A stretch of 64,000 nt of DNA from Neorhizobium petrolearium (GTDB taxonomy: Bacteria > Pseudomonadota > Alphaproteobacteria > Rhizobiales > Rhizobiaceae). The translations under genes were made by a program, and so were the position numbers. The notes beneath the pieces were generated by a model. The model saw only the letters and a program-made list of their open reading frames with translations. It ran no database searches and was not told where the DNA came from. This document shows positions 55,889 through 64,000 of this stretch, piece after piece; position 1 is the stretch's first letter, and every line of letters starts with the position of its first letter. Location of the stretch: positions 558,001-622,000 of the forward strand of contig NZ_JAGGJW010000001.1 of NCBI RefSeq assembly GCF_017873175.1, read 5' to 3'.

Positions 55889-56562
55889 GCGGCGATTTCC
55901 CGGTATCGGGCAACAATTTCTCCTGGAAGTCCATCGGCCGCGAGCTGGCCCTCATGGAACAGCAGGACCCGGTCGAAATTGGCGATCAGCGAAAGATCAT
56001 GGCTGATGACGATGATATGCTCGTCGAGGCCGCGGATCGTGCGTTCCACGAGGTCGCGGTTCTTCAAATCCAGCTGATTGGTCGGTTCGTCCATGATGAG
56101 GATACCGGGCTCGGTGACGAGCACGGAGGCGAGGGCCGCGAGCTGCAATTCGCCACCGGAGAGTTCGTGCGCCCGGCGTTCGGCGAGATGGCCGATGCCG
56201 AAACGGGCGAGAATGCCGTTGACGGCAGCCTCTATTGCCTGCTTCGGCAGTTTACGAGATTTGAGCCCGAGCGCGATATCCTCCTTCAGGATGGGCAGGA
56301 TGATCTGGTTCTGCGGGTTCTGAAAGATGAAGCCGACGTCGGCTCGCACCTTCTCGCCGTGCTTTACTGTATCGAAACCGTTGACGGCCACGCATCCGGC
56401 GGATGGTGCTACCAGGCCGTTGATCATGCGCGCGAACGTCGTTTTGCCGGAACCGTTGAGTCCGATCACGCCGATGCGCCGCTCAGTCAGCGAAAGCGTC
56501 AGCGGATGGAGCACGATACGTTCCTCGAAGCGCGCTTCTGCCTGTTCGAACCGGATATCCAA
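55885..56562 (-). CDS. bioM: Energy-coupling factor transporter ATPase BioM
   Basis: BioM is the ABC ATPase of the biotin importer. The 225 residues have Walker A GLNGSGKTTF near residue 35, the signature LSGGELQLAAL near 134, Walker B ILIMDEP near 153, and a switch His in ISHDLSL. A TCTATAA element resembling part of a BioR site lies 20 bases upstream. It starts the bioMNY operon. Confidence 0.94.
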   Translation of the reverse strand: MDIRFEQAEARFEERIVLHPLTLSLTERRIGVIGLNGSGKTTFARMINGLVAPSAGCVAVNGFDTVKHGEKVRADVGFIFQNPQNQIILPILKEDIALGLKSRKLPKQAIEAAVNGILARFGIGHLAERRAHELSGGELQLAALASVLVTEPGILIMDEPTNQLDLKNRDLVERTIRGLDEHIIVISHDLSLIANFDRVLLFHEGQLAADGLPGEIVARYREIAA

Positions 56563-56582
56563 GCCTCACCCTCGCTTTTCAG

Positions 56583-56592
56583 CGGTCTATAA
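56583..56592. promoter_or_regulatory. Possible degenerate BioR operator upstream of bioM
   Basis: CGGTCTATAA matches the last seven positions of the alphaproteobacterial BioR box TTATCTATAA. It is 21-30 bases upstream of the bioM start, where a biotin repressor of the GntR family would bind. The first three positions do not match, so support is modest. Confidence 0.3.
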
Positions 56593-56670
56593 ACCGGATG
56601 ACGAGTAAGGGGAATTCGGAACCAAACATGAACATTGAATATCAGGCGGCGTCATCCTAGTCTACCTCCC

Positions 56671-57864
56671 ATGGCGATTCTCATTCCGAATGATCAGGCT
56701 AGACACATCTTCCTCGAACGGCAGCGGCTTTCCGGGCCACCTGGCCGCGCGCTCACCAAGTCAGGTCTCCTTCAGCTCATCGACGACCTGGGCTTCGTCC
56801 AGGTGGACAGTATCGCGACCGTCGAGCGCGCCCATCACATGATCCTGTTCTCGCGAAACCAGACCTACAAGCGCGAGCATCTGACCGCGCTTCTGGAAAA
56901 GGACCGGGACCTTTTCGAGCACTGGACACACGACGCGTCGATCATTCCGGCGAGTCTTTTCCGTTACTGGAAACATCGCTTCCGCCGTCGCGAACCGATC
57001 ATCGCCGAACGCTGGAAAAAATGGCATGGCGAAGGTTTCGACGCAGCTTTCGAAGAAACGTTTCAGCATATCGTGGCAAACGGTTCGATTATGTCGCGCG
57101 ACATGAAGGTGGAGGATCACAAGTCCGGTGGCTGGTGGAACTGGCATCCGAACAAGACGGCGCTCGAATATTACTGGCATACCGGCAAGCTGGCGATCGC
57201 CGGCCGCGCCAACTTCCAGAAGATCTACGACCTGATGGAACGGGTCATTCCGCCGCACCATCATGAGCCGGACGTCAGCCATGCGGAATTCATCGACTGG
57301 GCCTGCCGCAGTGCGCTGAAGAGGCTGGGCTTTGCGACTTCCGGCGAGATCGCCGCCTTCTGGGATCTGGTGACGCCGGACGAGGCCAAGGACTGGGTGA
57401 AAAGCAATCGCGGCGAGCTGACCGAGGTGCTGATCGCCTCAGCCAACGGAGGAAAACCGCGACCCTCCTTCGCTTTCACCGGTTTCCCCGAGAACCTTGG
57501 CGATATTCCGGAGCCGCCGGCGCGCGTGCGGGTGCTCAGCCCCTTCGATCCGCTCTTGCGCGATCGTGACCGCGCCGAGCGGCTCTTCAACTTCTTCTAC
57601 CGTATCGAGGTTTTCGTACCGGAGCCGAAACGGCAATACGGCTATTACGTCTTCCCGCTGCTTGAAGGCGACCGGATGATCGGGCGCATAGATATGAAGG
57701 CCGATCGCAAGACGGGTACGCTCGACGTCAAGCGGCTCTGGCTGGAAATGGGTGTGCGTCCGTCCTCCGGACGACTGGAAAAGCTGGAGGCTGAATTGCT
57801 GCGCATCGCGCGCTTCGCCGGCGTCGACAAGGTGACCTATCAGGACGGCTGGCGCGGAGAATAG
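56671..57864 (+). CDS. YcaQ-like winged-helix DNA glycosylase family protein
   Basis: A 397-residue member of the HTH_42/YcaQ family, whose E. coli member removes damage including interstrand cross-links. The catalytic Gln-hydrophobic-Asp motif is present as QVDSIATVERAHHMILFSR near residue 43, and C-terminal winged-helix repeats and a LSPFDPLLRDRDRAERLFNF segment follow. The Met at 56671 was preferred although no ribosome site is visible. It runs divergently from bioM and converges on glgB. DNA repair is the likely role. Confidence 0.88.
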   Translation: MAILIPNDQARHIFLERQRLSGPPGRALTKSGLLQLIDDLGFVQVDSIATVERAHHMILFSRNQTYKREHLTALLEKDRDLFEHWTHDASIIPASLFRYWKHRFRRREPIIAERWKKWHGEGFDAAFEETFQHIVANGSIMSRDMKVEDHKSGGWWNWHPNKTALEYYWHTGKLAIAGRANFQKIYDLMERVIPPHHHEPDVSHAEFIDWACRSALKRLGFATSGEIAAFWDLVTPDEAKDWVKSNRGELTEVLIASANGGKPRPSFAFTGFPENLGDIPEPPARVRVLSPFDPLLRDRDRAERLFNFFYRIEVFVPEPKRQYGYYVFPLLEGDRMIGRIDMKADRKTGTLDVKRLWLEMGVRPSSGRLEKLEAELLRIARFAGVDKVTYQDGWRGE

Positions 57865-57949
57865 ACGCGCTTCCTGAGATCAATACGCCGCTGGTTGGGT
57901 TCATCCCCTTTGCCAAGGGTAAAGGTAAGCGCTCTGGGCAATAAGGGCT

Positions 57950-60157
57950 CTATCGCTTCCACCGCAAGAACACCGTCGCAAGCGGCGGCAGGACGAGCGA
58001 TATCGAAAATGCCTTGCCATGCGCCGGCTGGCGCTGCGTCCAGGCTTCCATCTGGCCGAGATTGGAGCCGCCGTAGATTGCCGCGTCGGTGTTCAGAACC
58101 ACGTCCCAGCGCCCCTCCACAGGAACCCCGATCCGGTAGCCATGCCGCGGCACCGGCGTGAAGTTGGATGCGATCAGGATGTATGCGGAACGGTCCTCCG
58201 CGCTTCGCAACATGGCGTAGACGGAATTTTCCCCGCCGTCGGCCACCGCCCATTCGAAGCCTTCAGGATGTAGGTCGCCGAACTGCAGGGCAGGCTCCTG
58301 CGTGTAAAGCCTGTTCAGGTCGCCGACCAGCCGTTGGAGGCCCGCATGATCCGGCCGATCGAGCAGGTCCCAGTGGACGGAGGCGTCATGGCTCCATTCC
58401 GTCTCTTGAGCGATCTCGCCGCCCATGAAGAGCAGTTTCTTGCCGGGATGGCCCCACATGAAGCCGTAATAGGCGCGCAGGTTGGCGAGTTTCTGCCAAT
58501 GGTCGCCCGGCATCTTGCCGAGCAGCGAGCCTTTGCCGTGCACCACCTCGTCGTGGGAAAGCGGCAGCATGAAGCGCTCGGAATAGGCGTAGATCATGCC
58601 GAAGGTCATCGCGTGGTGATGGTATTTGCGATAGACGGGATCGTCCTGCATGTAATGCAGCGTGTCATGCATCCAGCCCATGTTCCATTTGAAATCGAAG
58701 CCGAGGCCGCCTTCTTCCGGCTTCTTCGTCACGTCCGGCCAGGCGGTCGATTCCTCGGCCACCATGAAGGCATGCGGGCAGCGATCATGGATGATGCTGT
58801 TCAGATGCTTTAGGAACTCGACCGCCTCGAGGTTCTCGCGCCCGCCATACTGATTCGGGATCCATTCGCCTTCATTGCGGCTGTAGTCGCGGTAGAGCAT
58901 GGAGGCGACCGCATCGACGCGCAGCCCGTCGATATGGAAATGCTCCAGCCATTCGAGCGCGCTGGCGATCAGGAAACCCTTCACCTCGTTGCGGCCGAGA
59001 TTGTAGATCAGCGTATTCCAGTCCTTGTGAAATCCCTCCCGCGGGTCCTCATGCTCATAAAGGGCGGTGCCATCGAAGCGGGCAAGCCCCCAGACGTCGG
59101 TCGGGAAATGCGCCGGCACCCAGTCGAGGATGACGCCGATGCCCGCCTGATGGCAGCGGTCGACGAAATACGCAAAATCCTCCGGCGTGCCGTAGCGGCC
59201 GGTCGGCGCGAAGAGACCGAGCGGCTGATAACCCCATGAGCCGCCGAAGGGGTGCTCCATGATCGGCAGGAGCTCGATATGGGTGAAGCCGAGGCTTTCC
59301 GCATAGGGGACGAGCCGCTGGCTGAGCTCCACCCAGTCGAGCACCCGGTTACCCTCTTCGGCGATCCTCACCCAGGAGCCGGGATGCACTTCATAGACCG
59401 AGATGGCACCGTCGCCGATGCGGTCGGCGCCGCGGGCGCGCATCCATTCCTCGTCGGCCCAGCGGAAGGGTTTTGAGGAGGCGACGATCGAAGCGGTCGA
59501 AGGTGCGGCCTCGCTGGCGCGGGCGACGGGGTCTGCCTTCTGCGGCAGCAGATTGCCATGGGCGTCGATGATTTCGAACTTGTAGCGTTCGCCATGGGTG
59601 AGCCGGGGGACGAAAAGCTCCCAGATGCCGGCCTGGGGACGGAGCCGCATGGGATGGCGGCGGCCGTCCCACGAGTTGAAATCGCCGACGGCCGAGACGC
59701 GCCGGGCATTGGGCGCCCAGACCGCGAACCGTACACCCTCGACGCCGTCGACCTCCATTGGGATCGCTCCGAGCGTTCGTCCAAGCTCGTAATGAGTGCC
59801 CTGGGCGATGAGATGCAGGTCGAGATCGCCGAGCAGCGGAGCGAAGGAATAAGGGTCTTCCGTTTCCTGCACTGCGTCCGGCCATCGAATGCGGAAAAGA
59901 TAGGGCGTAGTGCTGCCGGTCACGCCAGCGAACAATCCGCCCTCATGGATGGTTTCCAGTTCGGCCAACACCTTGCTCGTATCTGCCTCCACGACTTGCA
60001 CCGAAAGGGCCCCCGGCAGAAAGGCTCTCACGATGGTGAGGTCGCCGTACTGGTGGCGTCCGAGGATCGAGAAAGGATCGCCGTGCCGCCCTTCCACAAG
60101 GGCTTGCAGGCCCTCACGGACGGTGCCGATCATCAGGTCGGTGCGCTCATATCTCAT
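57950..60157 (-). CDS. glgB: 1,4-alpha-glucan branching enzyme
   Basis: GlgB introduces alpha-1,6 branches into glucan. The 735 residues have an N-terminal carbohydrate-binding region, a second one with [14 protein letters not shown], and the GH13 barrel with nucleophile Asp in [16 protein letters not shown] near residue 411, acid Glu in VAEESTAWP near 463, and [13 protein letters not shown] near 537. Its start overlaps the treS stop by one base. It completes the GlgE-route operon by branching the chain that GlgE extends. Confidence 0.97.
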   Translation of the reverse strand: MRYERTDLMIGTVREGLQALVEGRHGDPFSILGRHQYGDLTIVRAFLPGALSVQVVEADTSKVLAELETIHEGGLFAGVTGSTTPYLFRIRWPDAVQETEDPYSFAPLLGDLDLHLIAQGTHYELGRTLGAIPMEVDGVEGVRFAVWAPNARRVSAVGDFNSWDGRRHPMRLRPQAGIWELFVPRLTHGERYKFEIIDAHGNLLPQKADPVARASEAAPSTASIVASSKPFRWADEEWMRARGADRIGDGAISVYEVHPGSWVRIAEEGNRVLDWVELSQRLVPYAESLGFTHIELLPIMEHPFGGSWGYQPLGLFAPTGRYGTPEDFAYFVDRCHQAGIGVILDWVPAHFPTDVWGLARFDGTALYEHEDPREGFHKDWNTLIYNLGRNEVKGFLIASALEWLEHFHIDGLRVDAVASMLYRDYSRNEGEWIPNQYGGRENLEAVEFLKHLNSIIHDRCPHAFMVAEESTAWPDVTKKPEEGGLGFDFKWNMGWMHDTLHYMQDDPVYRKYHHHAMTFGMIYAYSERFMLPLSHDEVVHGKGSLLGKMPGDHWQKLANLRAYYGFMWGHPGKKLLFMGGEIAQETEWSHDASVHWDLLDRPDHAGLQRLVGDLNRLYTQEPALQFGDLHPEGFEWAVADGGENSVYAMLRSAEDRSAYILIASNFTPVPRHGYRIGVPVEGRWDVVLNTDAAIYGGSNLGQMEAWTQRQPAHGKAFSISLVLPPLATVFLRWKR

Positions 60158-63100
60158 CAGGCGTTCTCCAGAAGTCTCGAGGCGATCGCCGAGAAGCCGG
60201 CAATTGGAAGCGGCAGCCAGTGCGGCCGACTGCGGACTTCATAGGCGATCTCGTAGGCCGCCTTTTCAAGGAGGAAGAGGTCGAGGATGCGGTCGCGGAC
60301 CTCGTTGGATATCTTCAACGCGTCCGAACTTTCCGTGGCGTCGAAATAGGCCTGCAGAAAGGCGGGCTCGGCCATTTTGGTGAAACGGGCAACGAGCGCG
60401 TTGTGGCGGACATCATCCACTTCGCTCACAACCTCCCGATCGAGATCGGCAGAGGCCGCGAGATAACTGAGCGACCGCAGAAGCCCGGCGACGTCACGCA
60501 ACGGATTGGCTTTGGTACGGCGGTCGGAGAGATCGCGGGTCGGTTCGCCTTCGAAGTCGATGATATAGGCGTCGCCTTCCGCCACCAGAATCTGCCCGAG
60601 ATGGAAATCGCCATGATTGCGTGTCATCAGCGTGCCGTCGATGGCTCCGGCGAGATGTTCGCCGAGCCGCAGAAGATCATTGCGGCGCTCCAGTAGCGAC
60701 TTTGCCTCGGCGGCCAGGTCCGGCTCCAGCGCTTCGATACTATCGGCAAGGATCGACAAGCTTTCGGAAATCCGTGTCGTCACCGCTTCGCGCGATTTGT
60801 CCGCATCAGCGGCGGTCGCCCAGATCGGCTTGAAATCCTCGTTGTCTGTTGGTTGCGCCAGTGCAATATGCAATTCACCCAGTCGTTTGCCGATCGTGGC
60901 GGCGAAGTCGGTCAGCGGCTTGAAATATTCGTCCGCCATGTCGCCGTCGATGCCGGTCACCATCACCTCGTCGATCGAGCGGCGCAGGTTGCTGAGCATC
61001 CAGTTCCAGGCATCGCCTTGGTTGCGGATGGCGCTCTGCACGATGATCAGCGTATATCGATTACCGTCCGGCGCGATGCGGGCCACCTCGCCGAGCAGCT
61101 GTGCCGTGTTCTTGTATCCGACATTGGTAAGGTAACGGGTCATCTCCACTTCAGGATGGATGCCCGGGAAGATGTGGCGGATGAGTTTTATCATCGCCAT
61201 GTCGCCGAGGATCAGGGAACTGTTGGATTGCTCGGCGGAGAGCCAGCGCACCTGCATGTCGTCGGCGACGCTCATGCAGTCGAGCTGGTCGGCACCTAAA
61301 AACTCCAGCGTTCCGGCACGTCCGGAGATCACCGCCCGTTCACAGAGCCCGCGGATGACGGCGCGTGCCAGGCTCTCCATCGCGAAGCCGTCGGTCAGGT
61401 AGCCGACGCGGCGGCCCTGGCGAAGGCGGGCGAGAGCCAGCTGATGGGCGAGCGCCGTTGGCTGGCTGTCGTCCCAGGAGACGGCAAGCGGCAGCAGGTA
61501 GGTATCCTTGCGTCCGCTTAAGTCCGCCTCGAGTTCGCCAAGTAGGAGGTTGCTGGCGAAGGGAATCGGCGTTGCCGCAACGAGCGAAGCGCCCCGTAGC
61601 GTTTCACCCTTGGCGCCGAACCAGCGGCGCTTGCCGAGGTAAGGTGGCAGCACATCATTCGAAAGCGTATTGGAAAGGCGTGGCTCGTCGATCAATTCCT
61701 GCAGGTCGCGCCGCACGACGATCGTCACCATGTCCTGCATCTGCTCCGGCGGCTCGGTGCGCCAGACTGGACCATCCGCTTCCGCCGCGAGCTGGAACCA
61801 GAAGAAACCATAAGGCGGCAGGGTCAGGAGATAGGTGAGCTGCCCGATAGGGGGAAAGGGCGACATGCCGGAAAGCTCGATCGGCACCCGGCCTGCAAAT
61901 TGCGCGAGGTCCAGTTCCACCGCCTGCGGCAGGCGTGAGAGATTGGCGACACAGAGGATCGTCTCGTCATCATATTCGCGCAGATAGGCGAGGATTTTCC
62001 TGTTTCCGGGCGCCAGGAACTTCAGCGAACCGCGACCGAAGGCAGGGTGCTTGTTGCGCAGCGCCAACATCCGCCGCGTCCAGTTGAGCAGCGAATGGGC
62101 GTCGGCACTCTGGGCCTCGACGTTCAGGGCTTCGTAGCCATAGAGCGGGTCCATGATCGGTGGCAGCACCAGCTTCGCCGGGTCGGCCTTGGAAAAGCCG
62201 CCATTGCGGTCCGGCGACCATTGCATCGGGGTCCTGACGCCATCACGGTCGCCGAGATAGATGTTGTCGCCCATGCCGATCTCGTCCCCGTAATAGAGGA
62301 CCGGCGTGCCGGGCATGGAAAGAAGCAGCCCGTTCATGAGCTCCACGCGCCTGCGGTCGCGTTCCATCAGCGGTGATAGGCGGCGACGGATGCCGAGATT
62401 GATGCGCGCACGGCGGTCAGCGGCATAGATGTTCCAGAGGTAGTCGCGTTCCTCGTCGGTCACCATTTCGAGCGTCAGTTCGTCATGGTTTCTGAGGAAG
62501 ATCGCCCACTGGCAATTCTCCGGAATTTCCGGCGTCTGCCGCATTATGTCGGTGATCGGGAAGCGGTCTTCCTTGGCGATCGCCATGTACATGCGCGGCA
62601 TCAGCGGGAAGTGGAAGGCCATGTGGCATTCGTCGCCATTGCCGAAATATTCGCTCGTATCCTCCGGCCATTGGTTCGCTTCGGCGAGCAGCATTCTGCC
62701 CGGATGGGTGGAATCGAGCGCGGCGCGGATCTTCTTCAGGACGTCGTGCGTTTCCGGCAGGTTCTCGTTGATCGTACCCTCGCGCTCGACGAGGTAGGGG
62801 ATCGCATCGAGCCGGAAGCCGTCTATGCCGGTCTCCAGCCAGAAGCGCATGATGCCGAGCAGTTCTTCGAGCACCAGCGGATTGTCGAAGTTGAGGTCCG
62901 GCTGGTGCGAATAGAAACGGTGCCAGTAATAGGCCCCAGCGACCGGATCCCAGGTCCAGTTGGATTTCTCGGTGTCGAGGAAGATGATCCGCGTCTCCGG
63001 AAATTTGTGATCCGTGTCCGACCATACGTAGAAATCCCGTTCCGGCGACCCGGGCGGCGCATGCCGCGCCCTCTGGAACCAGGGATGCTGATCGGAAGTG

Positions 63101-63456
63101 TGGTTGATGACGAGTTCGATGATGACCCTGATACTCCGCTCGTGGGCTGCATCGACGAAGGCCTTAAACTCGTCCAGGGTGCCGTAATCCGGGCTGACAT
63201 TCGCGTAGTCGGCAATGTCGTATCCGTCGTCGCGGCGGGGGGAAGGAAAGAAAGGCAAAAGCCAGATCGCGTTGGCGCCGAGCGAGGCGATGTGGTCGAG
63301 CTTCTCGTGCAGGCCCTTGAAGTCGCCGATGCCGTCGCCGTTGGCGTCATAGAAGGACTTGATGTGGAGCTGGTAGATGATTGCGTCCTTGTACCACAGC
63401 GGGCCCGCCTCGTGGGGCTGAGCCTGGTTCTGGCCGCGAGTGGTCGTCATGTCCAT
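60157..63456 (-). CDS. treS: Trehalose synthase (TreS) fused to maltokinase (Pep2)
   Basis: A 1,099-residue fusion. The N-terminal GH13 part (about 1-545) interconverts trehalose and maltose: [20 protein letters not shown], the nucleophile Asp in [10 protein letters not shown] near residue 212, and [11 protein letters not shown]. The C-terminal part (about 570-1099) is a maltokinase that makes maltose-1-phosphate with ATP, with [10 protein letters not shown] near 947 and YIIDFEGEP near 958. Fusion directly couples trehalose to the GlgE substrate. GGGAGG lies seven bases before the ATG. glgB overlaps its end; glgE lies 13 bases upstream. Confidence 0.95.
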   Translation of the reverse strand: MDMTTTRGQNQAQPHEAGPLWYKDAIIYQLHIKSFYDANGDGIGDFKGLHEKLDHIASLGANAIWLLPFFPSPRRDDGYDIADYANVSPDYGTLDEFKAFVDAAHERSIRVIIELVINHTSDQHPWFQRARHAPPGSPERDFYVWSDTDHKFPETRIIFLDTEKSNWTWDPVAGAYYWHRFYSHQPDLNFDNPLVLEELLGIMRFWLETGIDGFRLDAIPYLVEREGTINENLPETHDVLKKIRAALDSTHPGRMLLAEANQWPEDTSEYFGNGDECHMAFHFPLMPRMYMAIAKEDRFPITDIMRQTPEIPENCQWAIFLRNHDELTLEMVTDEERDYLWNIYAADRRARINLGIRRRLSPLMERDRRRVELMNGLLLSMPGTPVLYYGDEIGMGDNIYLGDRDGVRTPMQWSPDRNGGFSKADPAKLVLPPIMDPLYGYEALNVEAQSADAHSLLNWTRRMLALRNKHPAFGRGSLKFLAPGNRKILAYLREYDDETILCVANLSRLPQAVELDLAQFAGRVPIELSGMSPFPPIGQLTYLLTLPPYGFFWFQLAAEADGPVWRTEPPEQMQDMVTIVVRRDLQELIDEPRLSNTLSNDVLPPYLGKRRWFGAKGETLRGASLVAATPIPFASNLLLGELEADLSGRKDTYLLPLAVSWDDSQPTALAHQLALARLRQGRRVGYLTDGFAMESLARAVIRGLCERAVISGRAGTLEFLGADQLDCMSVADDMQVRWLSAEQSNSSLILGDMAMIKLIRHIFPGIHPEVEMTRYLTNVGYKNTAQLLGEVARIAPDGNRYTLIIVQSAIRNQGDAWNWMLSNLRRSIDEVMVTGIDGDMADEYFKPLTDFAATIGKRLGELHIALAQPTDNEDFKPIWATAADADKSREAVTTRISESLSILADSIEALEPDLAAEAKSLLERRNDLLRLGEHLAGAIDGTLMTRNHGDFHLGQILVAEGDAYIIDFEGEPTRDLSDRRTKANPLRDVAGLLRSLSYLAASADLDREVVSEVDDVRHNALVARFTKMAEPAFLQAYFDATESSDALKISNEVRDRILDLFLLEKAAYEIAYEVRSRPHWLPLPIAGFSAIASRLLENA

Positions 63457-63469
63457 TTGCTTTCCTCCC

Positions 63470-64000
63470 TTATCTCACGCGCCAGATTGCAAAGGGCGGT
63501 CCTGCATGAGGATCGAGCCTGATCCTCTGCATCTTGCCGGCTAAGGTGAACCTGTGCCCGGTGATCAGGTCTTCGAGATCAAGTGCCGCATGGTCGGGTA
63601 GGTTCCATGACCAGAGCGGAATTTCGACATCCGCTTCGTGGGCATTGTAGGGATCGAGGTTCACCGCGATCAGCAGGACGTTCTCCCGTCCCGCGCTCGC
63701 CCTCTCATAGAACATGATGTTGTCGTTCCAGGCGGTGAGACGCTGGATGCCGAGATGCGAGTGCAGCGCCGGGTTCTCGCGGCGGATCCGGTTGAGCATG
63801 GTGATCTCGGACTTGATGTTGCCCGGTCGGTCATAATCCCAGGCGCGAATCTCGTATTTCTCCGAATCCGCATATTCCTTGCGCTTGGCATCTGGCCTGC
63901 CTTCGCAGAGTTCGAAGCCGTTATAGACGCCCCAGAGGCCGGAAAGCGTCGCTGCGAGCGCGGCGCGGATGAGATAAGCCGGGCGTGGCGCGTTCTGCAG
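63470..64000 (-). CDS. glgE: Alpha-1,4-glucan:maltose-1-phosphate maltosyltransferase, C-terminal part
   Basis: The gene runs off the right edge; 177 codons including the stop are visible. The part reads LSGLWGVYNGFELCEG, YADSEKYEIRAWDYDRPGN and then a C-terminal beta domain with NVLLIAVNLDPYNAHEADVE, which fit the end of GlgE. GlgE adds maltose from maltose-1-phosphate to a growing alpha-glucan. The catalytic barrel lies outside the window. It is followed in the same direction by treS and glgB, the usual GlgE gene set. Confidence 0.85.
   Translation of the reverse strand: MQNAPRPAYLIRAALAATLSGLWGVYNGFELCEGRPDAKRKEYADSEKYEIRAWDYDRPGNIKSEITMLNRIRRENPALHSHLGIQRLTAWNDNIMFYERASAGRENVLLIAVNLDPYNAHEADVEIPLWSWNLPDHAALDLEDLITGHRFTLAGKMQRIRLDPHAGPPFAIWRVR

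Noticed and set aside
1..64000. CRISPR array, tRNA or rRNA genes, prophage or insertion sequence
   Set aside because: I saw no regular spaced repeats, no cloverleaf-like conserved tRNA arms, no rRNA segments and no transposase or integrase. A tRNAscan or IS search would settle the last cases.

Overview
The window reads as chromosomal DNA from an alphaproteobacterium of the order Hyphomicrobiales (Rhizobiales), most likely family Rhizobiaceae. The signs are high GC, separate glyQ and glyS, two BA14K-family proteins, DUF6101- and DUF6656-like proteins, an HPE1-like secreted protein, a DUF1217 flagellar-type protein, and one palindromic intergenic repeat of the kind common in rhizobia. The assignment rests on gene content and sequence style, not on a database search. 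I see no rRNA, tRNA, CRISPR array, prophage or insertion sequence.

Layout. 1-4.9 kb: the end of a glycosyltransferase, then a leftward run TPR protein-ispE-moaB and a polyprenyl diphosphate synthase. 5-7.3 kb: rightward DUF2007 protein, an N6-methyltransferase-like protein, an S49 peptidase and a small membrane protein. 7.3-14.7 kb: glyQ-lemA-aroA-DUF2207-glyS, closed by a clear terminator. 14.7-19.1 kb: leftward chemoreceptor, HPE1-like protein, purD and a small protein. 19.3-25.2 kb: tex, cfa, a methyltransferase, a relic of a second cfa, and ubiA. 25.3-28.7 kb: DUF6101 protein and an 858-residue DUF1217 repeat protein. 28.7-32.2 kb: leftward DUF6656-like protein, tsaC/sua5, a FAD oxidoreductase and a one-domain ModE-type regulator.

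32.3-39.7 kb: a cobalamin riboswitch directly upstream of a GbcA-like Rieske oxygenase, two BA14K proteins, a CorA/ZntB transporter, acyl-CoA dehydrogenase, enoyl-CoA hydratase and small proteins. 39.7-54.1 kb: rumA-type methyltransferase, tlyA, a second chemoreceptor, a DUF4424-cytochrome b561-YceI group, dxs, pirin, a TAXI-type TRAP transporter with DUF1850 partner, xseB and a histone-deacetylase-like hydrolase. 54.3-57.9 kb: thioesterase, bioMNY and a YcaQ-like DNA glycosylase. 57.9-64 kb: leftward glgE (partial)-treS/maltokinase-glgB.

Functional threads. Isoprenoid and quinone supply is represented by dxs, ispE, polyprenyl diphosphate synthase and ubiA. The last three genes form a GlgE-type alpha-glucan route from trehalose. 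The most unusual regulatory feature is the B12 riboswitch controlling a Rieske oxygenase instead of a B12 synthesis or uptake gene. The most unusual genome-rearrangement trace is the cfa 3' copy lying exactly behind a methyltransferase stop codon. The most unusual protein is the DUF1217 repeat protein with a coiled coil inserted inside one repeat.
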